From positions 2,306,001-2,370,000 of the forward strand of contig NZ_CP036295.1 of the NCBI RefSeq assembly GCF_004801255.1: 64,000 bases of DNA. The letters are read 5' to 3'. This stretch comes from Desulfovibrio desulfuricans. Lineage in GTDB: Bacteria; Desulfobacterota; Desulfovibrionia; Desulfovibrionales; Desulfovibrionaceae. Of this stretch, positions 16,294 through 24,056 are shown piece after piece. The notes below the pieces were generated by a model that ran no database searches, was not told where the DNA came from, and saw nothing but the letters and a program-made list of their open reading frames with translations. How positions within the stretch are numbered: position 1 is the first letter of the stretch; every line of letters begins with the position of its first letter. Position numbers and translations under genes: made by a program.

Positions 16294-18741
16294 ATGCCTG
16301 TTGTTCCCTTTCAAAGCGGCAAATCAGCCGAACCCAAGGGTTATGCGATCAACTGGAGCACTGCCGCAAGCCGCCTGACCGACCTTAAGGAATTTCTTCT
16401 CAATGCCCCGCAAACCATGGACCCGGAACGGCTGCAGTTTCTTGATGAGGTTTATCAGGAGTTCAACGGCGAGCACATCTTCTACAGGCGGGCCAAGCTG
16501 TTAGAACGCGTGTTGCTCAAAAAAAAGATATTTCTGGACGGGAACCCTATTGTGGGAACGCTGACTGGCACCCGTGCTGGCGTTTACGCTTATCCTGAAT
16601 GGAACGTCGCCTGGATCAAGGAAGAAATGCAGATGGCCAAAATGGCCTCGCTAGGCGAAATGAAGATCCCTCAGCAAACTCAGGAGTTGCTTGAAAAAAC
16701 CTACAAATCGTGGCGCGGTCACACCTGCATAGATATAAACAACAAGCTGTTTAAGGATAAGTACGGATTCAACCCCGCCCCTTACTCCAAAGCTGGCGTA
16801 TACTATGACAACGTGAGCGTTGCCAGCGGGTCAGGCATTGCCGATTACCCCCTCGCGCTGAACAAGGGCATGCGCTGGGTCATTGATGACCTTAAGCAGC
16901 GCCTGCTTGACTGCCCCACCACGCTTGAGCGTACCAACCAGACCGAGCTGTACCGCTCCATGATTGTTGCCTGCGAAGCGGTCATCGCCCACTCGCACAG
17001 ATATGCCGATCTGGCCGAGCAAACGGCGCAAACAGAAACCGATGCTGCCAACAAGGCAGAGTTGCTCGAGATTGCCGAAATTTGCCGCCGCGTTCCCGAA
17101 TTCCCGGCCCGCAATTTCCGCGAGGCCATACAGTCCTTCTGGTTCATCCATCTTTGCATTGAAACGGAGCAGATGGCCTGCGCCTGCTCCCCCGGCCGCT
17201 ATGGCCAATACATGTATCCCTTCTATAAAAAGGATATTGAAGAAGGCAACATGAGCCGTGAACAGGTGCTCACCCTGCTCAAGTTCCAGTGGATAAAGCA
17301 CCTGGAACTGGCCGAATATCAGGGCGGCTCCTACGCCATGACTCTCTCGGGACACACTGGGCAGAGCATCACCATCGGCGGATTCGACAAGGACGGCAAC
17401 GATGCCAGCACGGAGCTTGAAGAGCTGCTGCTGGAAACGCAGATCCAGATGAAAAACATCCAGCCGACCCTGACCCTGCTCTACCACCCCAAGCTCAAAG
17501 ATTCTTACATGCACAAGGTGGTGGAATGCATTCGTGGTGGCTCCGGCCAGCCGCAGATTCTGAACAACAACGTTGTCATTCAACGCACCATGAACCGCTT
17601 TGCGCAATACAAAGGCGGCATTACGTTGGAGGACGCGCGCAACGTGGGCAACTACGGCTGCGTTTCCACAGGTATTTGCGGCAAGGGCAGCTTTATTACC
17701 CAGGAAGATCAGCCATGCCTTGCCAAGGTTGTGGAGCTTCTGCTCAACAACGGCAAAGATCCGCAAACCAAAAAGCAGTTGGGCGTCGAAACTGGTGATC
17801 CCGTAGAATTCAAGAATTTTGAGGAAGTTTATGATGCCTACAAGGCGCAACTCAAACAGGTGTTCACTGTCTCGCGCCACCATTCAGATCTGAGCCAGAT
17901 GGCCCGACTTGAAGTGGTGCCGAGCATCTTCCGTTCCGTCATGTACGATGGATGCATAGACAAGGGAATGTGCGAAGAAGAAGGCGGCACCCGCTACCCG
18001 CAGGTCAATCCCATCATGACCGCCGGCATAGACGCGGCCAACTCGCTTCTCGCTATCCGGCACCTGGTGTTTGAAACCCAGTCCGTAACCATGGAAAAGC
18101 TGCTGGAGGCTATTAAAGCCAACTTTGAAGGATATGAAGATATCCGGCAGATGTGCTTTAATGCGCCCAAGCACGGAAATGACTACCCCGATGTGGAAAC
18201 CTTCGTGCAGCGCTTCTATCGCGACGTGGATACCATCCACGGCTCCATTGGCCCGGATTGCTTTGGCTACCGCACCCCGCTGGATGCCTACTCGCTTTCC
18301 TACCACAACTACTTTGGCGCACTCATGGGCGCTCTGCCAAATGGCCGCAAAGCCGGTGTAGCTCTGACAGACGGCAGCGTTTCGGCCACTCCGGGCACGG
18401 ATCATGAGGGCATCACGGCGCTTATCAAGGCTGGCGCACAGGCTATCGACACGGTGCGGTATGGCGCAAACCACTTCAACGTCAAGCTCACGCCTGCTGC
18501 TCTGGCTGGCCCCGCAGGCGAAAGGCTGCTGGTTTCACTTATAAAAACCTATTGCGACTTTGACGGTTCGCACATCCAGTTCAACTGCGTTTCCTCCGAA
18601 ACGCTTAAAGACGCGCAGAAAAAGCCGCAGGATTACCGCAATCTGGTGGTTCGCGTGGCTGGCTTCAGCGCGTATTTCACCCGGCTGGACAAGGGCGTTC
18701 AGAACGAAATCGTCAAGCGCACGGAATATAATAACTTTTAA
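16294..18741 (+). CDS. glycyl radical enzyme of the pyruvate formate-lyase family, substrate unknown
   Basis: The 815-residue length and overall sequence fit a PFL-like glycyl radical enzyme. The C-terminal radical motif VVRVAGFSAYF places the glycyl radical at Gly790. The active-site Cys456 lies in GNYGCVSTGICGKGS. Dehydratase, choline lyase and isethionate lyase members, as I recall, have Glu two residues after the Cys (C-V-E), whereas here it is Ser458. PFL has C-C, so this is neither. TAGGAG precedes the ATG. The activase gene starts 75 bases downstream. The neighbouring permease, TauE-like and DUF4125-like genes suggest uptake of an amino acid, amine or sulfur-containing substrate, but the reaction cannot be named from sequence. 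Confidence 0.93.
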   Translation: MPVVPFQSGKSAEPKGYAINWSTAASRLTDLKEFLLNAPQTMDPERLQFLDEVYQEFNGEHIFYRRAKLLERVLLKKKIFLDGNPIVGTLTGTRAGVYAYPEWNVAWIKEEMQMAKMASLGEMKIPQQTQELLEKTYKSWRGHTCIDINNKLFKDKYGFNPAPYSKAGVYYDNVSVASGSGIADYPLALNKGMRWVIDDLKQRLLDCPTTLERTNQTELYRSMIVACEAVIAHSHRYADLAEQTAQTETDAANKAELLEIAEICRRVPEFPARNFREAIQSFWFIHLCIETEQMACACSPGRYGQYMYPFYKKDIEEGNMSREQVLTLLKFQWIKHLELAEYQGGSYAMTLSGHTGQSITIGGFDKDGNDASTELEELLLETQIQMKNIQPTLTLLYHPKLKDSYMHKVVECIRGGSGQPQILNNNVVIQRTMNRFAQYKGGITLEDARNVGNYGCVSTGICGKGSFITQEDQPCLAKVVELLLNNGKDPQTKKQLGVETGDPVEFKNFEEVYDAYKAQLKQVFTVSRHHSDLSQMARLEVVPSIFRSVMYDGCIDKGMCEEEGGTRYPQVNPIMTAGIDAANSLLAIRHLVFETQSVTMEKLLEAIKANFEGYEDIRQMCFNAPKHGNDYPDVETFVQRFYRDVDTIHGSIGPDCFGYRTPLDAYSLSYHNYFGALMGALPNGRKAGVALTDGSVSATPGTDHEGITALIKAGAQAIDTVRYGANHFNVKLTPAALAGPAGERLLVSLIKTYCDFDGSHIQFNCVSSETLKDAQKKPQDYRNLVVRVAGFSAYFTRLDKGVQNEIVKRTEYNNF

Positions 18742-18815
18742 TCTCTCCTCCATGTGAGGCCGGGGGGATGTTGCCGCCCCCCCGGCCTCCAGCCGTGTGG
18801 AGTTCAGGTGCAACC

Positions 18816-19712
18816 ATGAGCCAAGGAATGATTTATAACATCCAGCGCATGTCCATTCAGGACGGGCCGGGGATACGCACCACTGTTTTCCTCAAAGGTT
18901 GCCCGCTGCGATGTTTATGGTGCAGCAATCCTGAATCTCAACAGGTTGCCCCGCAGCTTCTGGTTTTCAGCGACCTTTGCACAGGGTGCGGCGCCTGCCT
19001 GGCCGCCTGCCCAAGTGGTGCGGCAGTGCGCCTGGAAGACGGCAAATGTGGAAAAATCGCTGAAAAATGCACATCTTGTGGTGTTTGTGCGGCAGTTTGC
19101 CCTAACAAGGCCAGAGAAATCAGCGGCAAGATAATGACTGTTGATGAGGTGATGGAGATTGTCCACAGGGATTCAGCTTTTTATGCGAATTCCGGCGGAG
19201 GGGTCACCTTTGGCGGTGGTGAGCCAACAATGGGCGGTGATTTTTTCATTGATCTGTTGCAGACCGCCCACGATGACGCCCTGCATACCGCAGTGGATAC
19301 CTGCGGATTCTGCCCTGAAGACCGCTTTGAAAAAACCCTGAAGCTTGCCGACCTGCTACTGTTTGACTGCAAACACATGGACCCGGTGCAACACAAAGAA
19401 CTTACAGGGCAGGACAACGCTCTTATTCTGAAAAATCTGCAATCTGCACTTCTCTCGGGCATTGAGGTGCGCATCCGTATGCCGCTTATGCCAGGGTTAA
19501 ATGACAGCGACGAAAATTTTGCAGCAATGTCCAACTTTTTGGGCAAATTCGGGCAACAGCACGTAGAAGTCATGCCTTGTCACATGTTTGGCACCAGCAA
19601 ATACAGGGCGTTAAACAAGCCATTGCCGCCTGTAAGCCAATATACACCAGATTCGCTCGAAAAAACGCTGATCAGGATGAAAAGGCATGGCTTGAAGTAT
19701 ACAATTATATAG
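18816..19712 (+). CDS. glycyl radical enzyme activating enzyme (radical SAM)
   Basis: This enzyme would generate the glycyl radical on the upstream GRE. The 298-residue protein has the radical SAM motif C-x3-C-x2-C (Cys29, Cys33, Cys36 in GCPLRCLWCSN). Two ferredoxin-type 4Fe-4S motifs follow (Cys55/58/61/65 and Cys85/88/91/95), and then the SAM-binding GGGVTFGGGEP. The extra ferredoxin insert is normal for activases of non-PFL glycyl radical enzymes. I chose the ATG at 18816 because the frame upstream is proline-rich and unlike the family. The stop codon (19710-19712) lies inside the ribosome site of the selenoprotein gene that follows, so the two are cotranscribed. Confidence 0.93.
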   Translation: MSQGMIYNIQRMSIQDGPGIRTTVFLKGCPLRCLWCSNPESQQVAPQLLVFSDLCTGCGACLAACPSGAAVRLEDGKCGKIAEKCTSCGVCAAVCPNKAREISGKIMTVDEVMEIVHRDSAFYANSGGGVTFGGGEPTMGGDFFIDLLQTAHDDALHTAVDTCGFCPEDRFEKTLKLADLLLFDCKHMDPVQHKELTGQDNALILKNLQSALLSGIEVRIRMPLMPGLNDSDENFAAMSNFLGKFGQQHVEVMPCHMFGTSKYRALNKPLPPVSQYTPDSLEKTLIRMKRHGLKYTII

Positions 19713-19720
19713 GAGGTAGA

Positions 19721-20008
19721 ATGTTTTCAGTGGCAATTGATGAAGCAATGCTGCAAAAACTCAGCGACATGCTTCAGGACGAAGACGAAGGAACCTGCGT
19801 CAGGCTCAGGGAATATAAAGTCGGCGGAGGCTGACACTCAAAAATCGTACTCGGTCTGGGTATGGATGAGCCAGATGAAGATGAAGACGAACAGATTTCT
19901 GTAGGCAATGTGCCGTTTACGGCAGAAAAAGATTTTCTGCTCAAATACGGCAGGGCCTTCACACTTTCTTATGTTGAAGGTCAAGGGGTTGTTGTGGCTC
20001 CGGCATAG
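19721..20008 (+). CDS. HesB/IscA-like selenoprotein (in-frame UGA read as selenocysteine)
   Basis: AGGAGG precedes the ATG at 19721. The frame reaches TGA at 19832-19834 (codon 38) and continues open to TAG at 20006-20008, for 95 residues. The next gene encodes a homologue on both sides of this point with Cys at exactly codon 38: KVGGG-Sec-HSKI here and KVGGG-Cys-HSKI there. The position equals the first conserved Cys of IscA/HesB proteins, and Cys26 is also shared. HesB-like selenoproteins are known in deltaproteobacteria. Twenty bases after the UGA a 6-bp hairpin (GTCTGG with CCAGAT, loop starting GT) is a possible bacterial SECIS. The later two cysteines of classical IscA are missing. The role is probably iron-sulfur or redox related, and unproven. 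Confidence 0.88.
19855..19877 (+). promoter_or_regulatory. candidate bacterial SECIS hairpin
   Basis: GTCTGG (19854-19859) can pair with CCAGAT (19871-19876), including one G-U pair, closing an 11-base loop that begins GU. It lies about 20 bases after the UGA, the window used by SelB in bacteria. In the Cys paralogue the same arm reads GCAGAT, which breaks one pair, consistent with loss of need for recoding. Confidence 0.45.
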
Positions 20009-20089
20009 CAATGCTGTGGGGCGACATCCCCTGCCGATACGCAAATCTCTCGTATAAGAATGCCGTATCATATATTGCGGAGGTTTCAC

Positions 20090-20383
20090 ATGTTTACAGT
20101 TACAATTGACGATGCAATGCTGCAAAAACTGCGCACAATGCTGGAAGAAGAAGACGAAGGAACTTGCGTACGGCTTCGTGAATACAAGGTCGGCGGCGGA
20201 TGCCATTCCAAAATCACTCTTGGTCTGGGAATGGATGCAGCAGATGAAGAAGAGGACGTGCAGACCAGAATTCACGACGTTCCTTTCGTGGCGGAAAAAG
20301 ACTTTCTGCTGAAGCACGGCAACGAGTTCTCCCTTTCATTCAGCGAGGATAAGGGCGTAGTTGTTACGGCAACAGCGGAATAG
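20090..20383 (+). CDS. HesB/IscA-like protein, cysteine form of the adjacent selenoprotein
   Basis: The 97-residue product is closely similar to the upstream selenoprotein: the first 37 residues differ at only a few positions, and the C-terminal halves align as VPF-AEKDFLLK-G. Codon 38 is TGC (Cys) where the neighbour has TGA. It therefore acts as an internal control for the recoding call and could provide a selenium-independent version. GGAGG precedes the ATG at 20090. The acidic middle (about residues 49-57) is shared. A strong terminator follows, so this is the last gene of the GRE operon. Confidence 0.88.
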   Translation: MFTVTIDDAMLQKLRTMLEEEDEGTCVRLREYKVGGGCHSKITLGLGMDAADEEEDVQTRIHDVPFVAEKDFLLKHGNEFSLSFSEDKGVVVTATAE

Positions 20384-20403
20384 TGTTTCCGCCATTACGC
20401 AGT

Positions 20404-20451
20404 GTACGCCAAAAGCCCCGCTCCGTTTCTGGAGCGGGGCTTTTGGCGTAC
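20404..20451. terminator. bidirectional terminator between the GRE operon and the EamA gene
   Basis: A perfect 21-bp stem (begins GTACGCCAAAAGCCCCGC, 20404-20424, complement 20431-20451) closes a 6-base loop. T-rich sequence on both strands lies within the stem. It separates two convergent transcription units. Confidence 0.9.
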
Positions 20452-20508
20452 ATTCGTCCGCACGTCGACTGCATATTCCTGAAAATCTGCAACTTTCTGT
20501 AAGCACAA

Positions 20509-21414
20509 TCAATTCAGAACAGATTGACTGCCATTACAGGATGGCTTGGGTGACGACGCAATCAAAAAAACCATCCCTGCCAAAATACAAAATAACCCCA
20601 GCAGAGTTTGTTGGGTGCAGGGTTCGTTAAGCACCATAAAACCAAGCACAGCCGCCCCGATAGGTTCGGCCAGTCCCAACGTGGAAGTCACAGCCGCTGA
20701 TGTGGTTTTCATGCCGTACAGCACCAGGGTAAATGAGAGGCTGGTAGTCAAGGTGGCAAGATCTGCGGCGACCAGAGCCCCGCGCGGAGTCAGGAGCCAT
20801 CCAAGCGGCTGCGCACAGAGCAGCGGCGTAAGGCTCAGCCCCCCAAGCAGAAAGATGACCGTCATGATCTGCGATGGATCATGGTGTTGCAGCACCGGCT
20901 TGATGGCCACAAGAAACACAGCATAGCTGCAAGCCCCAAGCACGGCCAACGCCAAACCCAGCATACTGAACTGCACATCGCTGCCTGTGCCCAGCGTCAG
21001 CACCGCAAGGCCGCACAAGGCCAGGATTGTGCCAGCATACCAGTTTCTGGCAGGTTTCTCTTTCAAAACAAACCACCCAAGAATTCCCACAACTATGGGG
21101 CAACCGCCAATAGCAACCATTGTGCTTACGGCCACCCCAATCTGCTTGCATGCTTCAAAAAAAAAGAGCTGATAACCAGCCAGTCCTGCGGCAGAAATAA
21201 CGACATGCAATTTAGGCCAGCCAGCAGGCCGGGGGATATTGCGTGAAATCAGCCCCCACAGCAAAAGCACCAGCCCCCCACCCAGAAGACGTATGGCGCC
21301 GACGGCGATGGGCGTAACGCCATCCGGCGCAAGGGCCTGTGCCGTGCCGGATGTGCTTGCGCAAAACGCGCCGCACAAAATAGCTAATGGAGCCTTAAGA
21401 GAATATAAAGACAT
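20509..21414 (-). CDS. DMT-superfamily (EamA) transporter
   Basis: The 301-residue protein has about ten hydrophobic segments in two EamA repeats. Hallmarks include the first-helix GAFCASTSGTAQALAP, AIRLLGGGLVLLLWG and the late GLAEPIGAAVLGFMVLNEP. Family members export or import amino acids and small metabolites. It lies 115 bases after the APC permease on the same strand, with a hairpin in between, so it may be partly cotranscribed with it. The substrate is unknown. Confidence 0.85.
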   Translation of the reverse strand: MSLYSLKAPLAILCGAFCASTSGTAQALAPDGVTPIAVGAIRLLGGGLVLLLWGLISRNIPRPAGWPKLHVVISAAGLAGYQLFFFEACKQIGVAVSTMVAIGGCPIVVGILGWFVLKEKPARNWYAGTILALCGLAVLTLGTGSDVQFSMLGLALAVLGACSYAVFLVAIKPVLQHHDPSQIMTVIFLLGGLSLTPLLCAQPLGWLLTPRGALVAADLATLTTSLSFTLVLYGMKTTSAAVTSTLGLAEPIGAAVLGFMVLNEPCTQQTLLGLFCILAGMVFLIASSPKPSCNGSQSVLN

Positions 21415-21437
21415 AACATTGTCTCCATATTTAAAGT

Positions 21438-21480
21438 AACGTACCCCTTGTCTGATTCGGCAAGGGGTACGTTTTGCTTT
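21438..21480 (+). terminator. hairpin terminator between the permease and EamA genes
   Basis: AACGTACCCCTTG (21438-21450) pairs perfectly with the sequence at 21461-21473 across a 10-base loop. T-rich sequence follows on the plus strand. On the minus strand, the direction of both flanking genes, the T-tract is weaker, so attenuation rather than full termination is possible. Confidence 0.6.
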
Positions 21481-21529
21481 TTTTGAAAGGGATTATCCGA
21501 CAGGTTTAACCCTGCTGCAGATGCCAGGC

Positions 21530-22996
21530 CTAAGAGTTGAAGTACACAGCAATATCTTTACTGCCAAGAATATTCATCCTGATTTCCTCTTCCGGGAGGG
21601 AAACCCAGTTTTTCTTGCTGGTGCTGTAGAAAATAAATCCGAGTACTATCCATATGCCAAGGCAGGCAAAAGGTGCTCCGCCGATAAGCGCCGGGGAGCC
21701 GGGGATAAGCAGAAGCACGATGCACAACACGGCGGTGATGGTTCCGATGGCGCAGCAAAGCAGTTTGAAGGCCTTGCTGGGAACGTTCACACTGCCATTG
21801 ATGACGCGACGGGCGGCCAGGCAGGTAAAGAGATAGCCGATGCCCGTACCGACGGAGCTCATATCAACCGTCCAGGCGATGGCCGAACGGCCAGCGAATG
21901 GTGTCAGAAGCGTGATGATGACGATAAAGAGTACTGCATTGTAAGGTGTATGGTACTTGGGATGGATTTTGCCAAACCATTCGGGAAGGATCCGGCTGCG
22001 AGACATGCTGAGCAGCAAGCGGCTGGCTGCGATAAAGAACCCGTTGATGCCTGTAAGAACTGCACCAAACACGCCGCATGCAAGAACGACGCTGCCAAAC
22101 CGGCCAAAGGCCATGGTCGCCACTTCGCCAGCGCCCCAGGCAGCTCCGCCTGTCGCACGCTGCGCATCCAGTTTTGCCAGCATTTCCGGGTAAGAGATGG
22201 CCATGCCCACTGCAAGCATTACCATGGCGTACAGAATAACACCCACGATGATGGCGATTATCATGATGTTTCTTGCACGGGCAGGATCAAAAGAAAACTC
22301 CTCTGCCGCCTGCGGAACGGTATCAAAGCCGACAAAAAGGAAGGGGGAAATGGCAAAAATCAGCAGTACGCATGACAGGGGGGTACCACTTTCTGAAAAA
22401 CCGGGAGTGAGATTGCTCAACTGACTCGAATCCAGAGCAAGCACACCTGCAAACAGAGCGGCAATGCCAATTGTCAGCATAAAGGCCAGAATAAGCTGGA
22501 TTTTGCCCGCAATGCCAATACCCCGATAGTTGATCCAGCCGAAAATCAGGGTTCCGGCCGTCATCAGCAGCACTTCCCCTGAGTATACCTGCCATCCGGC
22601 TATTGCATACAGAGGGCCGAATTCAAAAATACCTGGGAACAGAAACCGAAAGATCACCGACAGCGCTGCGATATCAATGGCCACAATGGCAATGTATCCG
22701 ATTACAAGCGCCCAGCCGCAGATAAACGCTGCTGTAGGCCCAAAACCTATGTATGCGTAAGCAAATGCGCCACCTGCCACTGGCGCGTATTTGATCATAT
22801 AGCTGAGACAAACTGCAACAAAGCAAATAAGAAACGCACCTATCATGAAGCCATAAAGCGTTCCAAGCGGCCCAGCCTTGGGCAGAAACATATCCCCCGG
22901 CAGCACAAAACAACCCCAGCCGACAATGGAGCCTAGCGCCAATGCGCAAACTTGCATGGGCGATAGTGTTTTTTCGAGCTTAACCTGTTCCGACAT
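21530..22996 (-). CDS. APC-family amino acid / polyamine permease
   Basis: The 488-residue protein has about twelve membrane segments and the APC N-terminal signature LGSIVGWGCFVLPGDMFLPKAGP. Also present are GGAFAYAYIGFGP and the conserved helix-6 region FVGFDTVPQAAEEFSFDPARARN. A -24/-12 sigma-54 element of nearly the same sequence as that of the GRE operon lies about 165 bases upstream, so this permease is a good candidate importer for the GRE substrate. The substrate would then be an amino acid or amine, which is inferred from family and regulation. Confidence 0.88.
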   Translation of the reverse strand: MSEQVKLEKTLSPMQVCALALGSIVGWGCFVLPGDMFLPKAGPLGTLYGFMIGAFLICFVAVCLSYMIKYAPVAGGAFAYAYIGFGPTAAFICGWALVIGYIAIVAIDIAALSVIFRFLFPGIFEFGPLYAIAGWQVYSGEVLLMTAGTLIFGWINYRGIGIAGKIQLILAFMLTIGIAALFAGVLALDSSQLSNLTPGFSESGTPLSCVLLIFAISPFLFVGFDTVPQAAEEFSFDPARARNIMIIAIIVGVILYAMVMLAVGMAISYPEMLAKLDAQRATGGAAWGAGEVATMAFGRFGSVVLACGVFGAVLTGINGFFIAASRLLLSMSRSRILPEWFGKIHPKYHTPYNAVLFIVIITLLTPFAGRSAIAWTVDMSSVGTGIGYLFTCLAARRVINGSVNVPSKAFKLLCCAIGTITAVLCIVLLLIPGSPALIGGAPFACLGIWIVLGFIFYSTSKKNWVSLPEEEIRMNILGSKDIAVYFNS

Positions 22997-23107
22997 AATA
23001 GTACTCCCAGCACTAAAGAGTGGGCCAGAGAATCTGCTTCGACAATTGCATTGCGCACCCCCGGGGACGTCGAAGCATAACTCACTGGCTGTTGCACCTG
23101 TCCACTG

Positions 23108-23142
23108 GTTATTCCCTCATGTAGCTGCCGGCTGGGAATAAC
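23108..23142 (-). promoter_or_regulatory. hairpin in the permease leader
   Basis: GTTATTCCC (23108-23116) pairs exactly with GGGAATAAC (23134-23142) across 17 bases. It lies downstream of the sigma-54 element in the predicted 5' leader of the permease mRNA, where it could affect translation or stability. Confidence 0.4.
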
Positions 23143-23159
23143 TGTCTTCGGGACTATTG

Positions 23160-23175
23160 AGCAAAGGCTGTGCCA
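23160..23175 (-). promoter_or_regulatory. sigma-54 (-24/-12) promoter of the APC permease
   Basis: The minus strand reads TGGCACAGCCTTTGCT, one mismatch from TGGCACG-N4-TTGCW with correct 10-base GG-GC spacing. It is nearly the same as the GRE promoter element. Confidence 0.75.
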
Positions 23176-23378
23176 AATAGTGAAAAAAATCTCCAAGCCA
23201 GTCTGATTAGCGCAATATGCAGGGATATTGAGCTAATAGTATAAAAAATCATTAGCTTCGATAAACTATTTTTATTATTTCGATGAATTTTTTTCTTTTT
23301 GAGAACATTTTTATCGCATTTTGAGACGCGGTAATTACTTTGCCCCTTTCATCAGCCTACAAAGGCCCAAAATGGCGA

Positions 23379-23394
23379 TGGCATCGTATTTGCT
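23379..23394 (+). promoter_or_regulatory. sigma-54 (-24/-12) promoter of the DUF4125-like operon
   Basis: TGGCATCGTATTTGCT matches TGGCACG-N4-TTGCW except at two bases, with 10 bases between GG and GC. The start site would fall about 66 bases before the ATG at 23472. Confidence 0.65.
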
Positions 23395-23471
23395 CAAGAC
23401 AACATGTGAATTCAGTTACTAACGCCAGAAACCACGAGATGTTACACTTTTTTCATAGGCAGGGGACAAAA

Positions 23472-24011
23472 ATGACGAACAGCAACGCCGTATCTATCAT
23501 CAATGAAATAACGGCCATAGAGCTTAAAATGTTTCAGGCGGTCAATAACGAAGGGGGAAAAGCGGATTGCCAGAATCAACCCGAAACTTTCTGCGCGATG
23601 CGCCAGGTTGTCTATGAAGTCCTATCACCACACTTCCTTATAGCATGGCTGAAAGATTTGAGGATGGCTGAGGGGGCTGGCCGAAACATAATGACAGAAA
23701 AATACGCCTTGATGTGCGGGAACATTGAAATGCCTGCAATCTCCCAAACCATAAAAGACATTGTTTCTTGCGAGCTGTCTTGGCTTCAGGCAGCGGCCAA
23801 AGAACATCCCGATTATTTTGACGGCAACGATGCAGATTTTTGTCGATATCTGCTGTGCGAGCTGTTGATGTATTCAGAACCAACGCTGCATGCATATGCG
23901 CAATGCATCGCCGACGCTCAGGCCGCAGGACGGAACATGGTTATGGAACGGCTTGAAAATATAAAAAAGCTTTTGTGCTCCACTACTCCACACGCACCAT
24001 CATTGCACTGA
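23472..24011 (+). CDS. DUF4125-like protein of unknown function
   Basis: The 179-residue protein resembles, from memory, DUF4125 proteins. It has an N-terminal EITAIELKMFQAVNNEGGKADCQNQPETF, then LRMAEGAGRNIMTEKYALM and, in the last third, LLMYSEPTLHAYAQCIADAQAAGRN. No catalytic motif is evident and it has no signal peptide. AGGGGA lies before the ATG at 23472, and the longer upstream extension is not family-like. It is the first gene of a unit with a TauE-like and an NhaD-like transporter under a sigma-54 element, so it is probably part of the same physiology as the GRE. Confidence 0.7.
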   Translation: MTNSNAVSIINEITAIELKMFQAVNNEGGKADCQNQPETFCAMRQVVYEVLSPHFLIAWLKDLRMAEGAGRNIMTEKYALMCGNIEMPAISQTIKDIVSCELSWLQAAAKEHPDYFDGNDADFCRYLLCELLMYSEPTLHAYAQCIADAQAAGRNMVMERLENIKKLLCSTTPHAPSLH

Positions 24012-24056
24012 CGCTGATTAGTTTAGATCGTTCCAACTAAAAGGGATAACAAGGTT

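Larger units (their letters stand above)
22997..23471. other. divergent regulatory region between permease and DUF4125-like genes
   Basis: This 475-base gap has no gene. It holds two sigma-54 elements in opposite directions (23160-23175 minus, 23379-23394 plus), a 9-bp inverted repeat (23108-23142) in the permease leader, and AGCTAAT (23231-23237) repeated inverted at 23251-23257 between the two promoters. The last is a possible shared activator site. Confidence 0.6.

Noticed and set aside
16294..18741. Calling the GRE isethionate sulfite-lyase or choline TMA-lyase
   Set aside because: The Glu two residues after the active-site Cys, present in those enzymes, is Ser here, and the partner genes (microcompartment, Tpa/SarD adjacent) are absent from the locus.
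19577..19834. An 85-residue open frame ending at the TGA at 19832
   Set aside because: Its upstream half is the activase gene in another frame. The real gene starts at 19721 with AGGAGG and continues through the TGA, as the Cys paralogue shows.
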